64,000 nucleotides of DNA from positions 32,178,582 to 32,242,581 of the forward strand of contig CM038704.1 of assembly GCA_021613375.1 (NCBI GenBank), written 5' to 3'. This DNA comes from Megaleporinus macrocephalus. Its lineage: Eukaryota > Chordata > Actinopteri > Characiformes > Anostomidae. The notes below the pieces were generated by a model. The model made no database searches. It had not been told where the DNA came from and was given only the letters and a program-made list of their open reading frames with translations. This document shows, piece by piece, positions 47,820-60,110 of this stretch (its first letter is position 1; each line of letters starts with the position of its first letter). The translations under genes and the position numbers were made by a program.

Positions 47820-49590
47820 ACCTTACCTATCCCCAACTCTATAACCAAACATTCATCTCGCCTATCCCCAACTCTATAACCAAACACTCGCCTATCCCCA
47901 ACTCTGTAATCAAACACTCATCTCACCTATCCCCAACTCTATAACCAAACACTCGCCTATCCCCAACTCTGTAATCAAACACTCATCTCACCTATCCCCA
48001 ACCCTATAACCAAACACTCGCCTATCCCCAACTCTGTAATCAAACACTCATCTCACCTATCCCCAACTCTATAACCAAACACTCGCCTATCCCCAACTCT
48101 GTAATCAAACACTCATCTCACCTATCCCCAACTCTATAACCAAACACTCACCTTCCCTACCGCAACTCTACAACCAAACACTCACCTTACCTACCGCAAC
48201 TCTATTATCATCCACTTATCTCACTTACCCCAACTCTTTAACCACACACTCACTTCACAAACTCCAACTCTATAACCACACACTTACCCTACCTGCCCCA
48301 ACTCTTTAATCAAACACTAACCTTACCTATCCAAACTCTATATCCACACACTCACCTTACCTACCCCAACTCTATAATTAAACACTCATCTCACCTGCCC
48401 CAACTCTATAACCAAACACTCACCTTACCTACCCCAACTCTTTAACCACACACTCACTTCACAAACTCCAACTCTATAACCACACACTTACCCTACCTGC
48501 CCCAACTCTTTAATCAAACACTAACCTTACCTATCCCAACTCTATAACCACACACTTACCATACCTGCCCCAACTCTATAACCAAACACTAACCTTACCT
48601 ACCCCAACTCTATATCCATACACTCACCTTACCTACCCCAACTCTATAATTAAACACTCGCCTATCCCCAACTCTGTAATAAAACACTCGCCTATCCCCA
48701 ACTCTGTAATCAAACACTCATCTCACCTGCCCCAACTCTATAACTAAACACTCACCTTACCTACCCCAACTCTACAACCACTCACCTTACCTACCGCAAC
48801 TCTATAATCAAACACTTATCTCACCTGCCCCAACTCTATAACTAAACACTAACCTTACCTTCCCAAACTCTATGTCCAAACTCTCACCTTACCTAACCCC
48901 AACTCTATAATCAAACACTCATCTCACCTGCCCCAACTCTATAACCAAACACTCACCTTCCCTACCCCAACTATACAACCACTCACCTTACCTACCGCAA
49001 CTCTATTATCATCCACTTATCTCACTTACCCCAACTCTTAAACCACACACTCACTTCACAAACTCCAACTCTATATCCACACACTCACCTTACCTACCCC
49101 AACTCTATAATTAAACACTCATCCCACCTGCCCCAACTCTATAACCAAGCACTCACCTTACCTACCCCAACTCTATATCCACACACTCACCTTACCTACC
49201 CCAACTCTATAAACAAACACTAACCTTACCTATCCCAACTCTATATCCACACTCACTTACGTACCCCAACTCTACAACCAAACACTAACCTTACCTACCC
49301 AAACTCTATGTCCAAACTCTCACCTTACCTAACCCCAACTCTATAATCAAACACTCATCTCACCTGCCCCAACTCTATAACTAAACACTCACCTTACCTA
49401 GCCCAACTTTATCACCACACACTCATCTCACTTACCCCAACTCTATATCCACACACTCACCTTACCTACACCAACTCTATAACCAAACACTCATCTTACC
49501 TACCCCAACTCTATATCAACAAACTCACCTTACCTACCCCAACTCTATAACCAAACACTCATCTTACCTGCCCTAACTCTATCACAAAAA
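47820..49590. repeat. large minisatellite, ~34-35 bp unit
   Basis: About 50 copies of a unit close to CCCCAACTCTATAACC plus AAACACTCACCTTACCTA, with 30-bp and 35-bp variants. From 47861 to 48120, a 65-bp dimer (30 + 35) is repeated four times almost perfectly. The plus strand is C-rich and the transcribed minus strand G-rich. On the minus strand the ACTCACCTTACCTA segment reads TAGGTAAGGTGAGT, two overlapping splice-donor-like motifs per unit. Confidence 0.95.
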
Positions 49591-50439
49591 CAACTATACC
49601 ACTTTAAATGCAACAACAGTGATATTTCTAATCCTATCATTGACAGCACCAGGTATGTTTAATACGCTCTTTTAGTTTATGGTGCCTAAGGACTGCAGCA
49701 GTGCTGTGTTTTAGATTCAAAGGTTCACCTTATTGTGATGCTATAAGATTACACAATAATTTCCAAGATTAGCATATCTGTAAAGGTTTAAAATTAGTAC
49801 AAATGTTGTGAAAAATAATCCTTGGTAAGATTTATTCTTATACTATATGGATGAAATCACATCAACGATAATTCAAAATGAAAAGTAACCTTCACACTCA
49901 ATATGCATATGTCACATTATATAGATAATTAATACACTCCCCTCAGTGAGTTTTCAGTCTTATAGTACCCCCCTCACTTCTGAAACCAAAACTACACTCA
50001 TCAGTCCTTATAAACGCAGACAGAAAGAGATAGAGGGAGAGACAGAAAGAAACGCTATCATCCCATTCAATCTTCATTCATTAGACCAAGCTGGAAAAAT
50101 AGCAGGCCGTTAAGAGGAGCCCGTCTATGCTGGAGTGAAAAGCTGTCTGAGGGTCGTTACAGCAGGCGTGTGTGTGATAAAATGCAGCATTCGCTCCTGG
50201 ACCAATCTCACATTTACTCTGCTTTTTTTAGTGCGTATGACAGAGATAGGCTCAAGTGAATGTATCTGCAGAGCAACAGCCAGTGCAGAGCAACTTCTCT
50301 TCCTTCAGACAAGGACGCAGCAGCCATAAACACCGCAGCCTCCCAGACTGACAAAAACGTACACACCTACAATACTTCAAATCCTTCACATCCACAGCGT
50401 GATGTGTGGATGACACGGCCTGCACCAAACTACTCTCAA

Positions 50440-50568
50440 CTCTATCTTTCTCTCTCTCTCTCTCTTTCTCTCTCTCTGTTTTCTTACTTCTGTCTCTATC
50501 TCTCCTTTAGACTTTCTTTTTCTGATCTTGACTATCAAACTCTTCTCACTCTCACTTATTCTCCCTTC

Positions 50569-50603
<35 letters not shown>

Positions 50604-50640
50604 TTCACACACACCCTTGTTTCTTTCTTTCTTTTATTTT
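50440..50640. repeat. CT-rich tract with (CT)n runs
   Basis: Two CT microsatellite runs (about 50447-50477 and 50570-50605) lie within pyrimidine-rich sequence that ends in a T run near 50636-50647. Confidence 0.9.
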
Positions 50641-50944
50641 TTTTTTCTTCACTGAGCAGAGTCCATTATTATAGTGGCAAACTAATTCTTTCACTTGGTG
50701 ACTTTGAACACAGTTATAACCTTGTGTTCTTCAATTCACTGTAAATGAACTGCTGGTAAAGTGATAAACTGATGGCAGGTATGGTTAAAGATGGCAAATC
50801 AACTTTCACCAGCAAAACAAAATACATTTGGTGTGAAGGTCCCACCACATTAAAAATCACTTCCATTTTTTTCATCAATACAGAGAGAAGTGTAAAGGTA
50901 AAAAGACAGGTAAAGATGCAGGACGATAATAAAGAGAGCAAGTC

Positions 50945-51364
50945 AGAGAAAGAGAAAGAGAGAGAGAGAAGGATGTGGAGGTAGATTGATGTAGGGGTGA
51001 AGTGTATGTGTGTGCGTGAGCATGTGTAGTCATGTCTGTGTTTCTGCTGAGGAATGTAAGCTCACAGGTAAGAACACACACTCCAGAACCAAACAAAACA
51101 CACTCATTGTGAGTTAGAGTAAGAGTACTAGTGTACACATGCGGAAGATGAGCGAAAAAAAGGAGTGGGCATGCCTATGTGTGCGTGTGCATGAGCGGGG
51201 GTCTCATTTGCGTGCAGAGAGATAAGGCAGGTATGCGGCTGATGAAGGAAATCAGAGTGAGAGTTTTATCTGTTTCAGAAAGAAGAAAAACTAAACAGGG
51301 AGAGCAGGACAGACAAAAATGTCATGGTGATGGAGTCTCCTGACCTTTCAGAGAGCGAGAGAAA

Positions 51365-51395
<31 letters not shown>

Positions 51396-51400
51396 GGAGA
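50945..51400. repeat. GA microsatellites and GT-rich sequence
   Basis: (GA)n runs at about 50951-50969 and 51369-51396, with irregular TGTGTGCG-type sequence between (51003-51040, 51176-51200). Confidence 0.85.
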
Positions 51401-52781
51401 AGAAATAAAAAGGCTTCCAGACAAAAAACCAGACACATTGCTCAAGACTCTCAGTGGAATTAAACTCTCAAAGGTCAGAAACGCCCCTTTTTCACCACCT
51501 CATTATCAGTAATTATGAATCATTATGTTTTCTTTCTCTTTTGCTTCATCTCTTATTAGGGCTGCACGACATGATCAGGAAATGCGATGTTTAATAAAGC
51601 TGGTGAATATCTCGATGATTATATGAGCACAGACAAATTATGAGCAAAATAGTGCATCTTTGACTCAATGTGCTGTACAAACTCTCACAACACATCTCAA
51701 TAACCTCTTCTTTAAGGAATAAAACAAAAAATAAAAAATGACAAATGATCCTTCACAAATCAAATACCAATAGTTATTACTAATAGCTACTAATGTCACA
51801 ACTGCAATACAACTTACAACTTGCTGTATAAACAACATAAAACTTACTGTATAAACTAAGTGAGGTGTATGCATTGGTGAACCTGCATCAGAGAAATGAC
51901 TATAGCTATAGTCATAACTATAGCTGTCACAACCTGCTTTTGAATTTTTAATTAAGTTCACACAGTCAAGTAAACACATACAGCAATGCCAAGATACAAC
52001 AAGATTTAAAGTAGAAATGTGCTCATTTGTTTTCTAATAAACTAGCAGGGTTAGGTGAGCATTATGCAGGACTTTGATGTCAACACAAATTTAAACATAT
52101 TGAGCTCATAACAGGCCTACAAGTAATATGTTCTTTACTTTGTAGTTTTTAAGAGACTCCTGTAAAGACCCGAGTCCCTAGTGAGGGCAGAATATATCCA
52201 ATTGTATATATAATGTGTAAACCAGTTACAGAGTGTCTATAAGCAGTGACCTCAGAGATAACAGACAAAATAGGCAAAATAAAGGTAAAATAAAGCTTTG
52301 CTAAATCTGTAATGACTGACATTCTTCCTCAAGCAGGTATTTCAGACATAATCAGTCATTCTACATAAAAAGCACTGCTAATATCAGAGCATGCTCTTGA
52401 GCAAATATGCATAAGCCAAATGTCATCATACCAATTGCCAAGTAGACTAGAGGGGTATGAACACCCCTGCATTTGGCTGTGAAACAGGGAAACTGCATAT
52501 ACTGGACTGATGAAGTGTTGGAGTGCCATCTATAACAAACCATGCAACTTCAGTACCTGACCTCAATAAAAGGAAATAACTTTTTTTCCAGCAGTTTAGA
52601 AACCGCGTATGTCATCAAGTTTCAGGGTTATTTATCAATTACACAAATACACACACATATTGTCATAAGGTTTATGCTTCACATGTCCTTGTTTGAGGCA
52701 GGAAGAGAGAATAATATCATGCATGAAGGCCATAATTTGCTGCTGTGGGCAAGGGCAGCTGGGAAGTGTAGTGGCTGGTAC

Positions 52782-52975
52782 CTGAGCCTCGGGCAGAGCC
52801 ACGTCCAAGATGTTCGGCAGACCGCGTGGCTCTCCATTCTCCAGACGTGAGTAGACCACCTGATAGCCACGGATTTGACCATGCTGTTTCTGGGCCAGCG
52901 GGGGCTTCCATGTCACCCGCAGAGTTGTAGAGTTTATTACATCCACCTCTACTTTCCTCGGAGGAGCACCCGGCA
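52782..52975 (-). CDS. ptprf: ptprf exon w4: first half of FN5
   Basis: 194 nt. The acceptor is strong (tctctcctgcag); the donor is GTACCA. It opens with the split Val codon followed by [17 protein letters not shown] and carries the highly conserved [19 protein letters not shown]. It ends PEAQ in phase 0. There is an N-glycosylation sequon (NST) near residue 14. In mammalian LAR the 27-nt LASE-c insert falls exactly after this AEAQ-like end. Confidence 0.95.
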
Positions 52976-55728
52976 CTGCAGGAGAGAAGAGAGAGCAAGG
53001 GAGTTATACTCCTTAAGATTTGTAGTCAACTTGTTGACCGCAGCCCTATTAAAGTGGATTAGTTTTTCCAGAGGACCAACAGCAGAGAGAGATTTGATTG
53101 AAGATATCTGTAATTTCCCCAAATCCCCATGAATAGCCCAGAGAGAGAAAGGTCATAGCCGAGATGTTGAGGTCATTGAGGTTATTCAGCAGTGGGCTGC
53201 AGTCACATCTAAAATTCATCATAACTGACCCCTTAAACTCTCAGGGTTTGTATGTGGGCTCACACATCAATTCCATAATTTCATAATCTATCAATTTACT
53301 CAGCAATCCTCAGTCAATAGACAAAAAGTGTGGTATTATAGAATATGACAATGAGTTACCAAATAATAATTCTTAAAGGGCCCATGTCATGTATTTTTAT
53401 GCCATTTCCTTTCAGGCCACTGTAGACTGTAGGTTTTATGCACCTTGAAACAGTCATCATATACCTTAACATGTTAAATTTCCAATCTTTCTTTATCCCT
53501 TACAATAAATAAACTATTATTGTATGTTATAAAGTATGTAATAATGAGGTATATTAGCTGGATATGTATGTAAATAAACTGAAGAGTGGATGGTATGTGT
53601 AACAATTTTTAAATACTGCATTAAACTACGTAAAAACCCCAAAACATAATATGGGGTATAAATAATTTCGTAATACACCAGCTGTTTAAGGGGTTACAGT
53701 ATCTTCAGACATAAAAAAGACACTTCAGTTCCCGGACTGAGCAAGACTAAGATGTTGGGGGTTCAGAAGGCAAAGTCACACTCATGCGCAAACACACACG
53801 CACAAACACACACATACACACACACACAATCAAACAGACACACACATTACCACACTGCTTGCCTCAAGAGGATGAGTGTTTGGGATGAATACAAATCTGA
53901 TGTCAATAAAATGAAGCAGCGTTAATGTTGGTCAATCGAGGAGGAGGCAGCGTTAAAGAGAGAGGTGTGAAAAGGTTAAAAAGCTCAGCTTTGAAAGATT
54001 AATAGATGAAAAATAGGGAGTCCACTCCCAGAAGGGTGTGTGTGTGTGTGTGTGTGTATTTAAACACCAAACATCAGCACCATCTACCTCCTTTTCGAGT
54101 CGAAATGTGCATAGGCTGTAAGATTCAGATGTGGCCTTTGGAGCTAGTGTGAAAACAAAAAAACAATTCTGCAGTTCTGACCTTTGTGTGTGTGTGTGTG
54201 TATGTGTGTGAGAGAGAGAAAGAGAGAGAGAGAGAGCTTAAAATATCAGACTGCTCCAATTACATGCATCTAATGATAAAGGCAGCTTTGTGCCAGCAAG
54301 TCACTTGGTTACATAGAGTTAATCTGGCACACTTGAGTCACCCACCCACACTGTTGACAGTATTTACTGCTCCCTGACGCCACTTTTGAGTAAATGTGCA
54401 GTCCTGTTTAGTGCAGCCAAAGAGGACATTTACATTTTATTTATTTAACAAAAAATATTTTGATATGCTCAGTATGTTATATCATATATTATCACTGTTG
54501 GATCAAAGTCTTACATTTTCAAAAAAAAAAAAAGGTTCACAGCAGATAAAAAAAGGTATTTTGCTCCATTCACCATGAAATTTGGATTAAGTGTAAAGAC
54601 TGACTGGTAAATCAAGTAGATTATATCAGCAAGCACAGTACTAGAAAGATTAATCAGGCTAAAAAGACAGATTTCAGGCTCAGGGCTTGGCTTCAGACTT
54701 TGGCAGACTTGACGTGGCCTGGGTCTGGTTGGTTTGTGACAATTTTTTTCAGGTTTGAGACTAATTCATACTTGATATGACCCAGACTGTTATCTAACTG
54801 TTCTTGGGTTCAGATTAAGACAGTAATAAGGTTCTAATAAAAATTTTAGTCCGATCAAAACTGCAGGCAGCGTCCTCATTATTTTTTTTACACTGAAGGC
54901 ACCTGTCTGGTCTATTGTTAGCTTGTTTACGGTTCACAGGTTTTCAGTTCGTTTACTAAGCACAAGGAAATCTAGTAATGAATTGTGTGCTACAATGCTA
55001 CAGATGTAACACATAGAGATTAGGATGAAAGTATTCACTAGTACCATAAAGAGAACAATGTCAATATTACAAAGTATACAGAGTATATTACTGTGATTAT
55101 ACCACTGTTTAATAGTATTATTGGAGTGAATACACATTTAAATAGATTTTTCTATTTAAATGGAAAACAAACAGAAACAAAAACATCAAAGTTGCAAAGC
55201 TATAGACCGATCTAGGGATGATCTAATTCTGAAAAAAAAAATTCTCGTTTATTTTGTTTACATTTATAGATCGAAATAGCTGTCTCCTTCACTCACTCTC
55301 CTCAAGCACCAAAACAGTTTCACAAGGCAGATTGGGAGGCAGGAATGATGCTGTTACTGCAGCTATGAATCCCTGATAGGCTGCATCTTTTAGCTTCTAA
55401 GGATGCAACCAGCGTAACAATCAAGACACACAGAGGCTACATGACTGCCTGGCAAAACAACAAAACTGTTTTTGGGGACTCTCATAGAACAGTCCTTGCT
55501 CAATCATACTGATGGGTCACCACTAACTGTGGTATGACTTAAGCTTTATCTAGCTAATAGCCTTGTTTTATACGGTGGAGGATTTGTTTTGGTAAGAAGG
55601 ATGTTTTGGATGCCGTGTGTGTGTGTGTGTGTGTGTTTAACCCGCCCTGCCTCACTGACTCAACACATCCACAGTGACCGTGGTGGCAGCAACAACCAGC
55701 CTTGAAAATATTTCTCTTAGGATATGTA

Positions 55729-55729
<1 letters not shown>

Positions 55730-55789
<60 letters not shown>

Positions 55790-56124
55790 GGAGAGAAAGA
55801 GAGAGAGAAAGACAGAAAAAGAGAGAGAGAAAGAGAGAGTGAGCGATACATAGAGAAAGACAGCCCCAGTAGGATGTGGATCACATTCACATGCATTCAT
55901 CATCCATTCAGCTGTCAGTCAAACTGCTGGGCACAGAAGAGACATGAGATACAGCATTACAACCAGCCTACACAAACACACACCCACACAGATGTACACA
56001 CACACGTCTCTCACTCACACCAAATACACAAACTGCTATTGTGTGGAACCTGTAAAAAGAGAGAGGGAAGAAAGAAAGAGAAAGAAAAAGAGAGAAAAAG
56101 GAGAAAGAGAGTGAGAGAGAGAGG

Positions 56125-56155
<31 letters not shown>

Positions 56156-56158
56156 GAT
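55730..56158. repeat. two GA-rich blocks
   Basis: (GA)n at 55732-55850 and 56058-56158 on the plus strand, separated by CA-rich sequence. They give artefactual Glu/Arg-rich frames on the plus strand and Ser/Leu-rich frames on the minus strand. Confidence 0.9.
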
Positions 56159-56264
56159 TATATCTGATGTGACATTAATAGTATGTAGGTATACATGTAG
56201 CTTGCTATGTGTTCATGTGGGGTTTCTATGTGACACTGTGTGTATATATACACATGATTAGAAG

Positions 56265-56600
56265 AAGATTAAAGCAGTTGCAGGTAATATGTAAGTTCAT
56301 GTAGACATTTAGAAGCAATCTGAAAGTATTTTAAAGCAGTTGTAAGAGGTGAATCAATAAAAAGTAATTTTTAAGAAACTACAGAGGTTATAAGAAGGTT
56401 TGAAGCAACTTCAAGAAGCTCTGGAGCAACAGGAAGGGCTTTTGAATAAATTCTGAAGAAGTTAAGAACTTGTGAAGACGTTAGGAGTTTTGAAGCAGTT
56501 GTAAGTAGAGCTGAAGCAATGAGGAAAGTTTTAAGAGGATATGCTGAAGAGTTTAGAAGGGAGTTTGAAGCAACCGAGTTTGTCTTTGAGGCGGTTCTGA
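56265..56600. repeat. decayed tandem repeat next to exon w3
   Basis: The word 'tgaagca' and close variants recur at about 56311, 56399, 56421, 56490, 56511 and 56567, mostly 20-30 nt apart and mixed with 'gttgtaag' and 'gaagtt'. It looks like an old minisatellite. It reads through in frame from exon w3 on the minus strand for about 77 codons as AS.LL-type repeats. Confidence 0.6.
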
Positions 56601-56606
56601 CCATAC

Positions 56607-56912
56607 CGTCCTCTTTAGTTCTGATGCGGTTGTTGCTGCTCTCAGGACCGGGCCCCACATCCGTATGGGCTTTAACCCAAACCTGGTACTCTGTCCACTT
56701 CTCCAGTCCCTCCAGTACATAGCTGGATGAGTCAGCTGGGATATCCATCACTTCATGGCGTTCTCGGTCCTCGCCAGAGACTGCCTGATAGGCCAGTGAG
56801 TAGCGCACAATGTTCCCATGACGACTGGCAGCAGGGGGCGCCACCCAACTCACCTTGATGCTGGTAGAAGTAAGGCTGAGCAGGTGCACTTCCTGTGGGG
56901 GTGCGGATGGGG
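56607..56912 (-). CDS. ptprf: ptprf exon w3: complete FN4
   Basis: 306 nt, one whole FNIII domain as a symmetrical phase 1-1 cassette. The acceptor is caccaccacag, a poor pyrimidine tract; the donor is GTATGG. Residues begin PSAPPQEVHLLS, followed by IKVSWVAPP and LEKWTEYQVWVKAHTDVGPG, the signature of LAR-family FN4. Skipping it would keep the frame, and skipping of mid-FN repeats is known in this family. The reading frame stays open past the donor for about 77 codons into the intron, which is a decayed repeat rather than exon. Confidence 0.95.
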
Positions 56913-58174
56913 CTGTGGTGGTGGAGGGGTTCAAGAAGGAATGAAGGAACTTAAGAAAATGGAAAACTATATAAAATAACACAAATCTTTTGAACAGTTT
57001 TATTCTTTTTGGTTTGCAGTTTTTTAGGAAAACTTGCAGCTCCATCTTGCTGGTGTGCAGTTAGATACTATAGCCAGCTGTTGATGCACATTGTGTGTTA
57101 GTCATCCTGTAGCCCAATGGTTTTCAAACTGTGGGCAAAAGCCCCATGGTGGGTCTCACTGTGGGGACAAGTAGGGTGCAGGGAAACTGCATCAAAACAT
57201 ATATTTTTTTCCATGAGAGCAGAGCTAAATGATGAGACTGTTGAAACTCTAAAGCACCTTAGGATGCTTTCAAAGTGCCCCCATTTTAATAACGAAGGTT
57301 CACGGTGCACACAGCAATCACAATGAAGTGTGTTTATCTAGTGGTTCGCCAGCAATGACGGAGGGTTGTGTGGTCACCTGATTGAAATCTTCTATTACAT
57401 GCTTCAATGTTTGCCATCAGCTATCTGCCCAATTTACAAAAGTGTCTTACAAGGCTCTTACAAGACATGTTCTTTAATGTGCCTTGTTTATACAAGACAT
57501 GCTTGAGAAGAAGACAAAGTAATACATTGTTATTTGTCAAAAAAACTTCTTAAGAAATTTCTACAAACTGAATGTTGTTTCTTTATAGGAACTAAAAAAC
57601 ATCATTGTTAAATTCCAGACAAACCCAACATTACACAACAAAAATAAAAAAGTACAAAGCCTCCTCCTGCCTTTCTGTCTTTTCTCTTCCACACAAACAT
57701 AGGAACAAAGTCTTAGACTGTAAGAACTGACAGAGTAAACATTTTAAACTATAACTTTTACTTTTCACAAAGTACAGTTTTTAAAATATACCATAGAGGA
57801 TTTTCTTCTGTTGGCTGTTTCCTTCACCAGCACTTCTAGTTCTTACTACTTGGAATGTTCGATTTGACTTTGTGGTACTTTAGTTTTGCTGTCCGAGTAG
57901 TCTAAATCAATAACCAGTTAATTAAATTATGGTATTATTTCTGGCAATTTGTAAAATGTAACATCTTAAATTGATAGTCTACATGACAAAAAGCCTATAG
58001 CCTACATATAAAACAATTAAGACTCAACAGCACATTTAAGAACATTCTTACAAATTACTTAGCGTTTGTCTTAAGATCCTTTATACATTTTTTCTTAGAA
58101 AAGCTTTTGTGAATCCGGCCACTGGCTAGCTGTCATGTTCTGTAGCTCCTTTGTGGTCAAAGTGGTTATCATGC

Positions 58175-58345
58175 AAAGCAGACAACAGGGATCTGGTCAC
58201 ACTTGCCCAGAGCAGTGGGCAGCCATACAACAGTGCCCGGGAGCAGTCAGGGGTTAGGTGCCTTGCTCAAGGGCACTTCAGTTGTGGACTGTTTGTTCAT
58301 GGGATTGAACAACCTTCCGGTCACAAGGCTGGTTCCATAACATCC
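58175..58345 (-). mobile_element. tRNA-derived SINE fragment
   Basis: On the minus strand: 'accggaaggttgttcaatcc' (tRNA B-box-like head), 'aagtgcccttgagcaaggca', 'cctaacccctgactgctccc', 'ctgcccactgctctgggcaa'. This order is that of a very common fish SINE. The 5' start of the tRNA-like head is not clearly preserved. Confidence 0.7.
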
Positions 58346-58529
58346 AGTCCTTGACTGCCCCAAGTAGTCAGTAGTTGGGTAGTTTGCTTCCAGGACCAAG
58401 ATTAAAAATCATATGATAAAATATGGGATGGGCTGTGAGAAAAATGCTCCACTATACTTTACTACACTATAGTAATACTACATGTCCTGGAATTAACATT
58501 TTGGGAACTGCTGCTATAGCCCCTTAACG

Positions 58530-58655
58530 GTGGTCAAATACCACACAGATGGATATTTTTGGGTGATGGACCACTCTTAACCCAGTAGTGATAGCACTGC
58601 ATCTGATCCACTACTATCACCAGCGTCAGTGTTAACACTGTGCTAGGAAAAGATA
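58530..58655 (-). repeat. dispersed fish repeat (same family as 62915-63035)
   Basis: 'gatatttttgggtgatggac', 'cactcttaacccagtagtga' and 'gatccactactatcaccagc' correspond, in reverse orientation, to a dispersed repeat typified by 'atttgggtgatggatca...agtgacactg'. A plus-oriented copy lies near w2. Confidence 0.55.
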
Positions 58656-59689
58656 GACAACCCAAATACAAACCTACAAAACGGACCTCTGAATTTAATA
58701 TACTGGTTCACCTTAATAACTTTTCTTTCCCAAGTCCTGAGAACCAAACCAACACAAAAATGTTGATGATGCCATCAGAAAGAAAACAGGAGGGCAAAAC
58801 ATGGCATTTGGCCTGAAGGATAAACAAAACAACAAACAAAAGGTGGAGATGGAATAAGTCAACTACATCACTCCTGTGCGTACCTAAAGCCCCGGTCAGG
58901 ATGACATGAGCATCTTTTTTTTGTAGGGGGGGTTGAAATTGCCCTAAGGCGTAGCACGATGGTCCTCTGGCTCTGTCTGGAACATTTCCTGCTCCACCTT
59001 GTCTGTGTATAAAAAGATCCCTCGCTCCCTCCAGTGTTTCGAGAAGTATTAAAATTTGTAACTGCATTAACAATCCAAATTGTTCCTATTTTATTGTGTT
59101 TTCTGTATAGTTGTTTAAATCCAACCTACTCTTATCAAAATTACTGGAGGGGAGTCATCACAGGGGAGTCAAACCACATGATTGCTTTTAACTGCATTTA
59201 ACTGCTATACAGTACATTATTTACTTTAACAACTGAAAGCACACCATGATGGGTAAAAGGTATTAAACCAGAGTCTTACACTTGCACATGGTCAAGCTCT
59301 TGGTAGCTACGTAAGAAACTAGCACTAAACTAATATTGTGTAACACGTTGCAGAACGCCAAAGTGTTTAATGCCTCTAAAAAGCTACCTCAAAGTAAATT
59401 ATTGCATGAAATTCTTACGAATATGCTGCCTAGTGTCTAATGACCCTGTTTTAAGATTTTAATATGTTTGAATTCCCCTTTAAAGCCCCAGGGAGGTAAA
59501 ATATTAAAAACATTTGTATGATGCTACACGAGTGGTATATTAAACATCCTGCAGCTTGAATAATAAAACAAGATTGAATGATAAAACTTAAAACCACTGA
59601 TTAGATCTGAGTGGGTGTGGTTAATTAGCACCTAGACTGACAATGTCCAATGCTATTAGACTCCTCTGCCCCTCAAGTGGAAATCATTA

Positions 59690-60110
59690 TCCAGCTTTTA
59701 TGTGACAGAAACTAGACGAAAAAAGACATGAAGAAACAGGTATGCAGAGGGACAGAGAGGGTAATAAACAAATTAACTGACAAAATAATCAGCAAAAAAA
59801 CTAATGAATGGACAGACGGGCAGACAAAGCAACGAGTAGGAAAACTAATTTATAGATAAACAAATGGACTGCCAAACACACAAACAGATGGACAAACAAA
59901 TGGTTGGGCAGACTAAGCATTACAAGAAGGAACAGATGTACAGGTGGATGGACAAACAGATGAATGGATGAAGTAACATACGAAAGGACATACAAACAGT
60001 CATGCAGACAGACAAATGGATGGAAATAAATGACAAATGAATGACAAACAAATGACAAATAAATGGAAGGAAGAAGCAAAGTGAGAATAAAGGAATGGTT
60101 AGATGGACGT
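59690..60110. repeat. degenerate tetranucleotide-like repeat
   Basis: Irregular array of 'ggacaaac', 'gacagacaaatgg', 'aaatggatgg' and 'aatgacaaa' words, an old imperfect microsatellite. The minus-strand frame 59801-60079 is an artefact of it. Confidence 0.8.

Larger units (their letters stand above)
36676..52781 (-). other. ptprf: 16.1-kb intron splitting FN5 (w4 to w5)
   Basis: The longest intron in the window and the main landing zone for repeats: a fold-back element (38614-38801), GT/GA microsatellites, GA-rich sequence (40380-40725), a dispersed repeat (41955-42062), a plus-strand L2 LINE (42065-44405), internal duplications (45879-47257), a 1.8-kb minisatellite (47820-49590) and CT-rich tracts (50440-50640). 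The LAR LASE-c micro-exon would be expected here; I did not find it by eye. Confidence 0.7.
52976..56606 (-). other. ptprf: intron, w3 to w4
   Basis: Contains several microsatellites: CA-rich 53786-53833; GT 54036-54058; GT/GA 54185-54236; GT 55615-55637; GA-rich 55730-55850 and 56058-56158. A degenerate repeat (56265-56600) abuts the w3 donor. I see nothing else between 54240 and 55600. Confidence 0.7.

Noticed and set aside
47820..49590. Regularly spaced repeats considered as a CRISPR-like array
   Set aside because: The repeats are contiguous 30-35-bp units without unique spacers in a vertebrate intron. It is a minisatellite.
57110..58515. Possible 1.4-kb hAT element with 'ttttcaaactgtggg' and 'cattttgggaactgctgct' ends
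   Set aside because: The inverted ends are only loosely similar and no 8-bp target duplication could be found.
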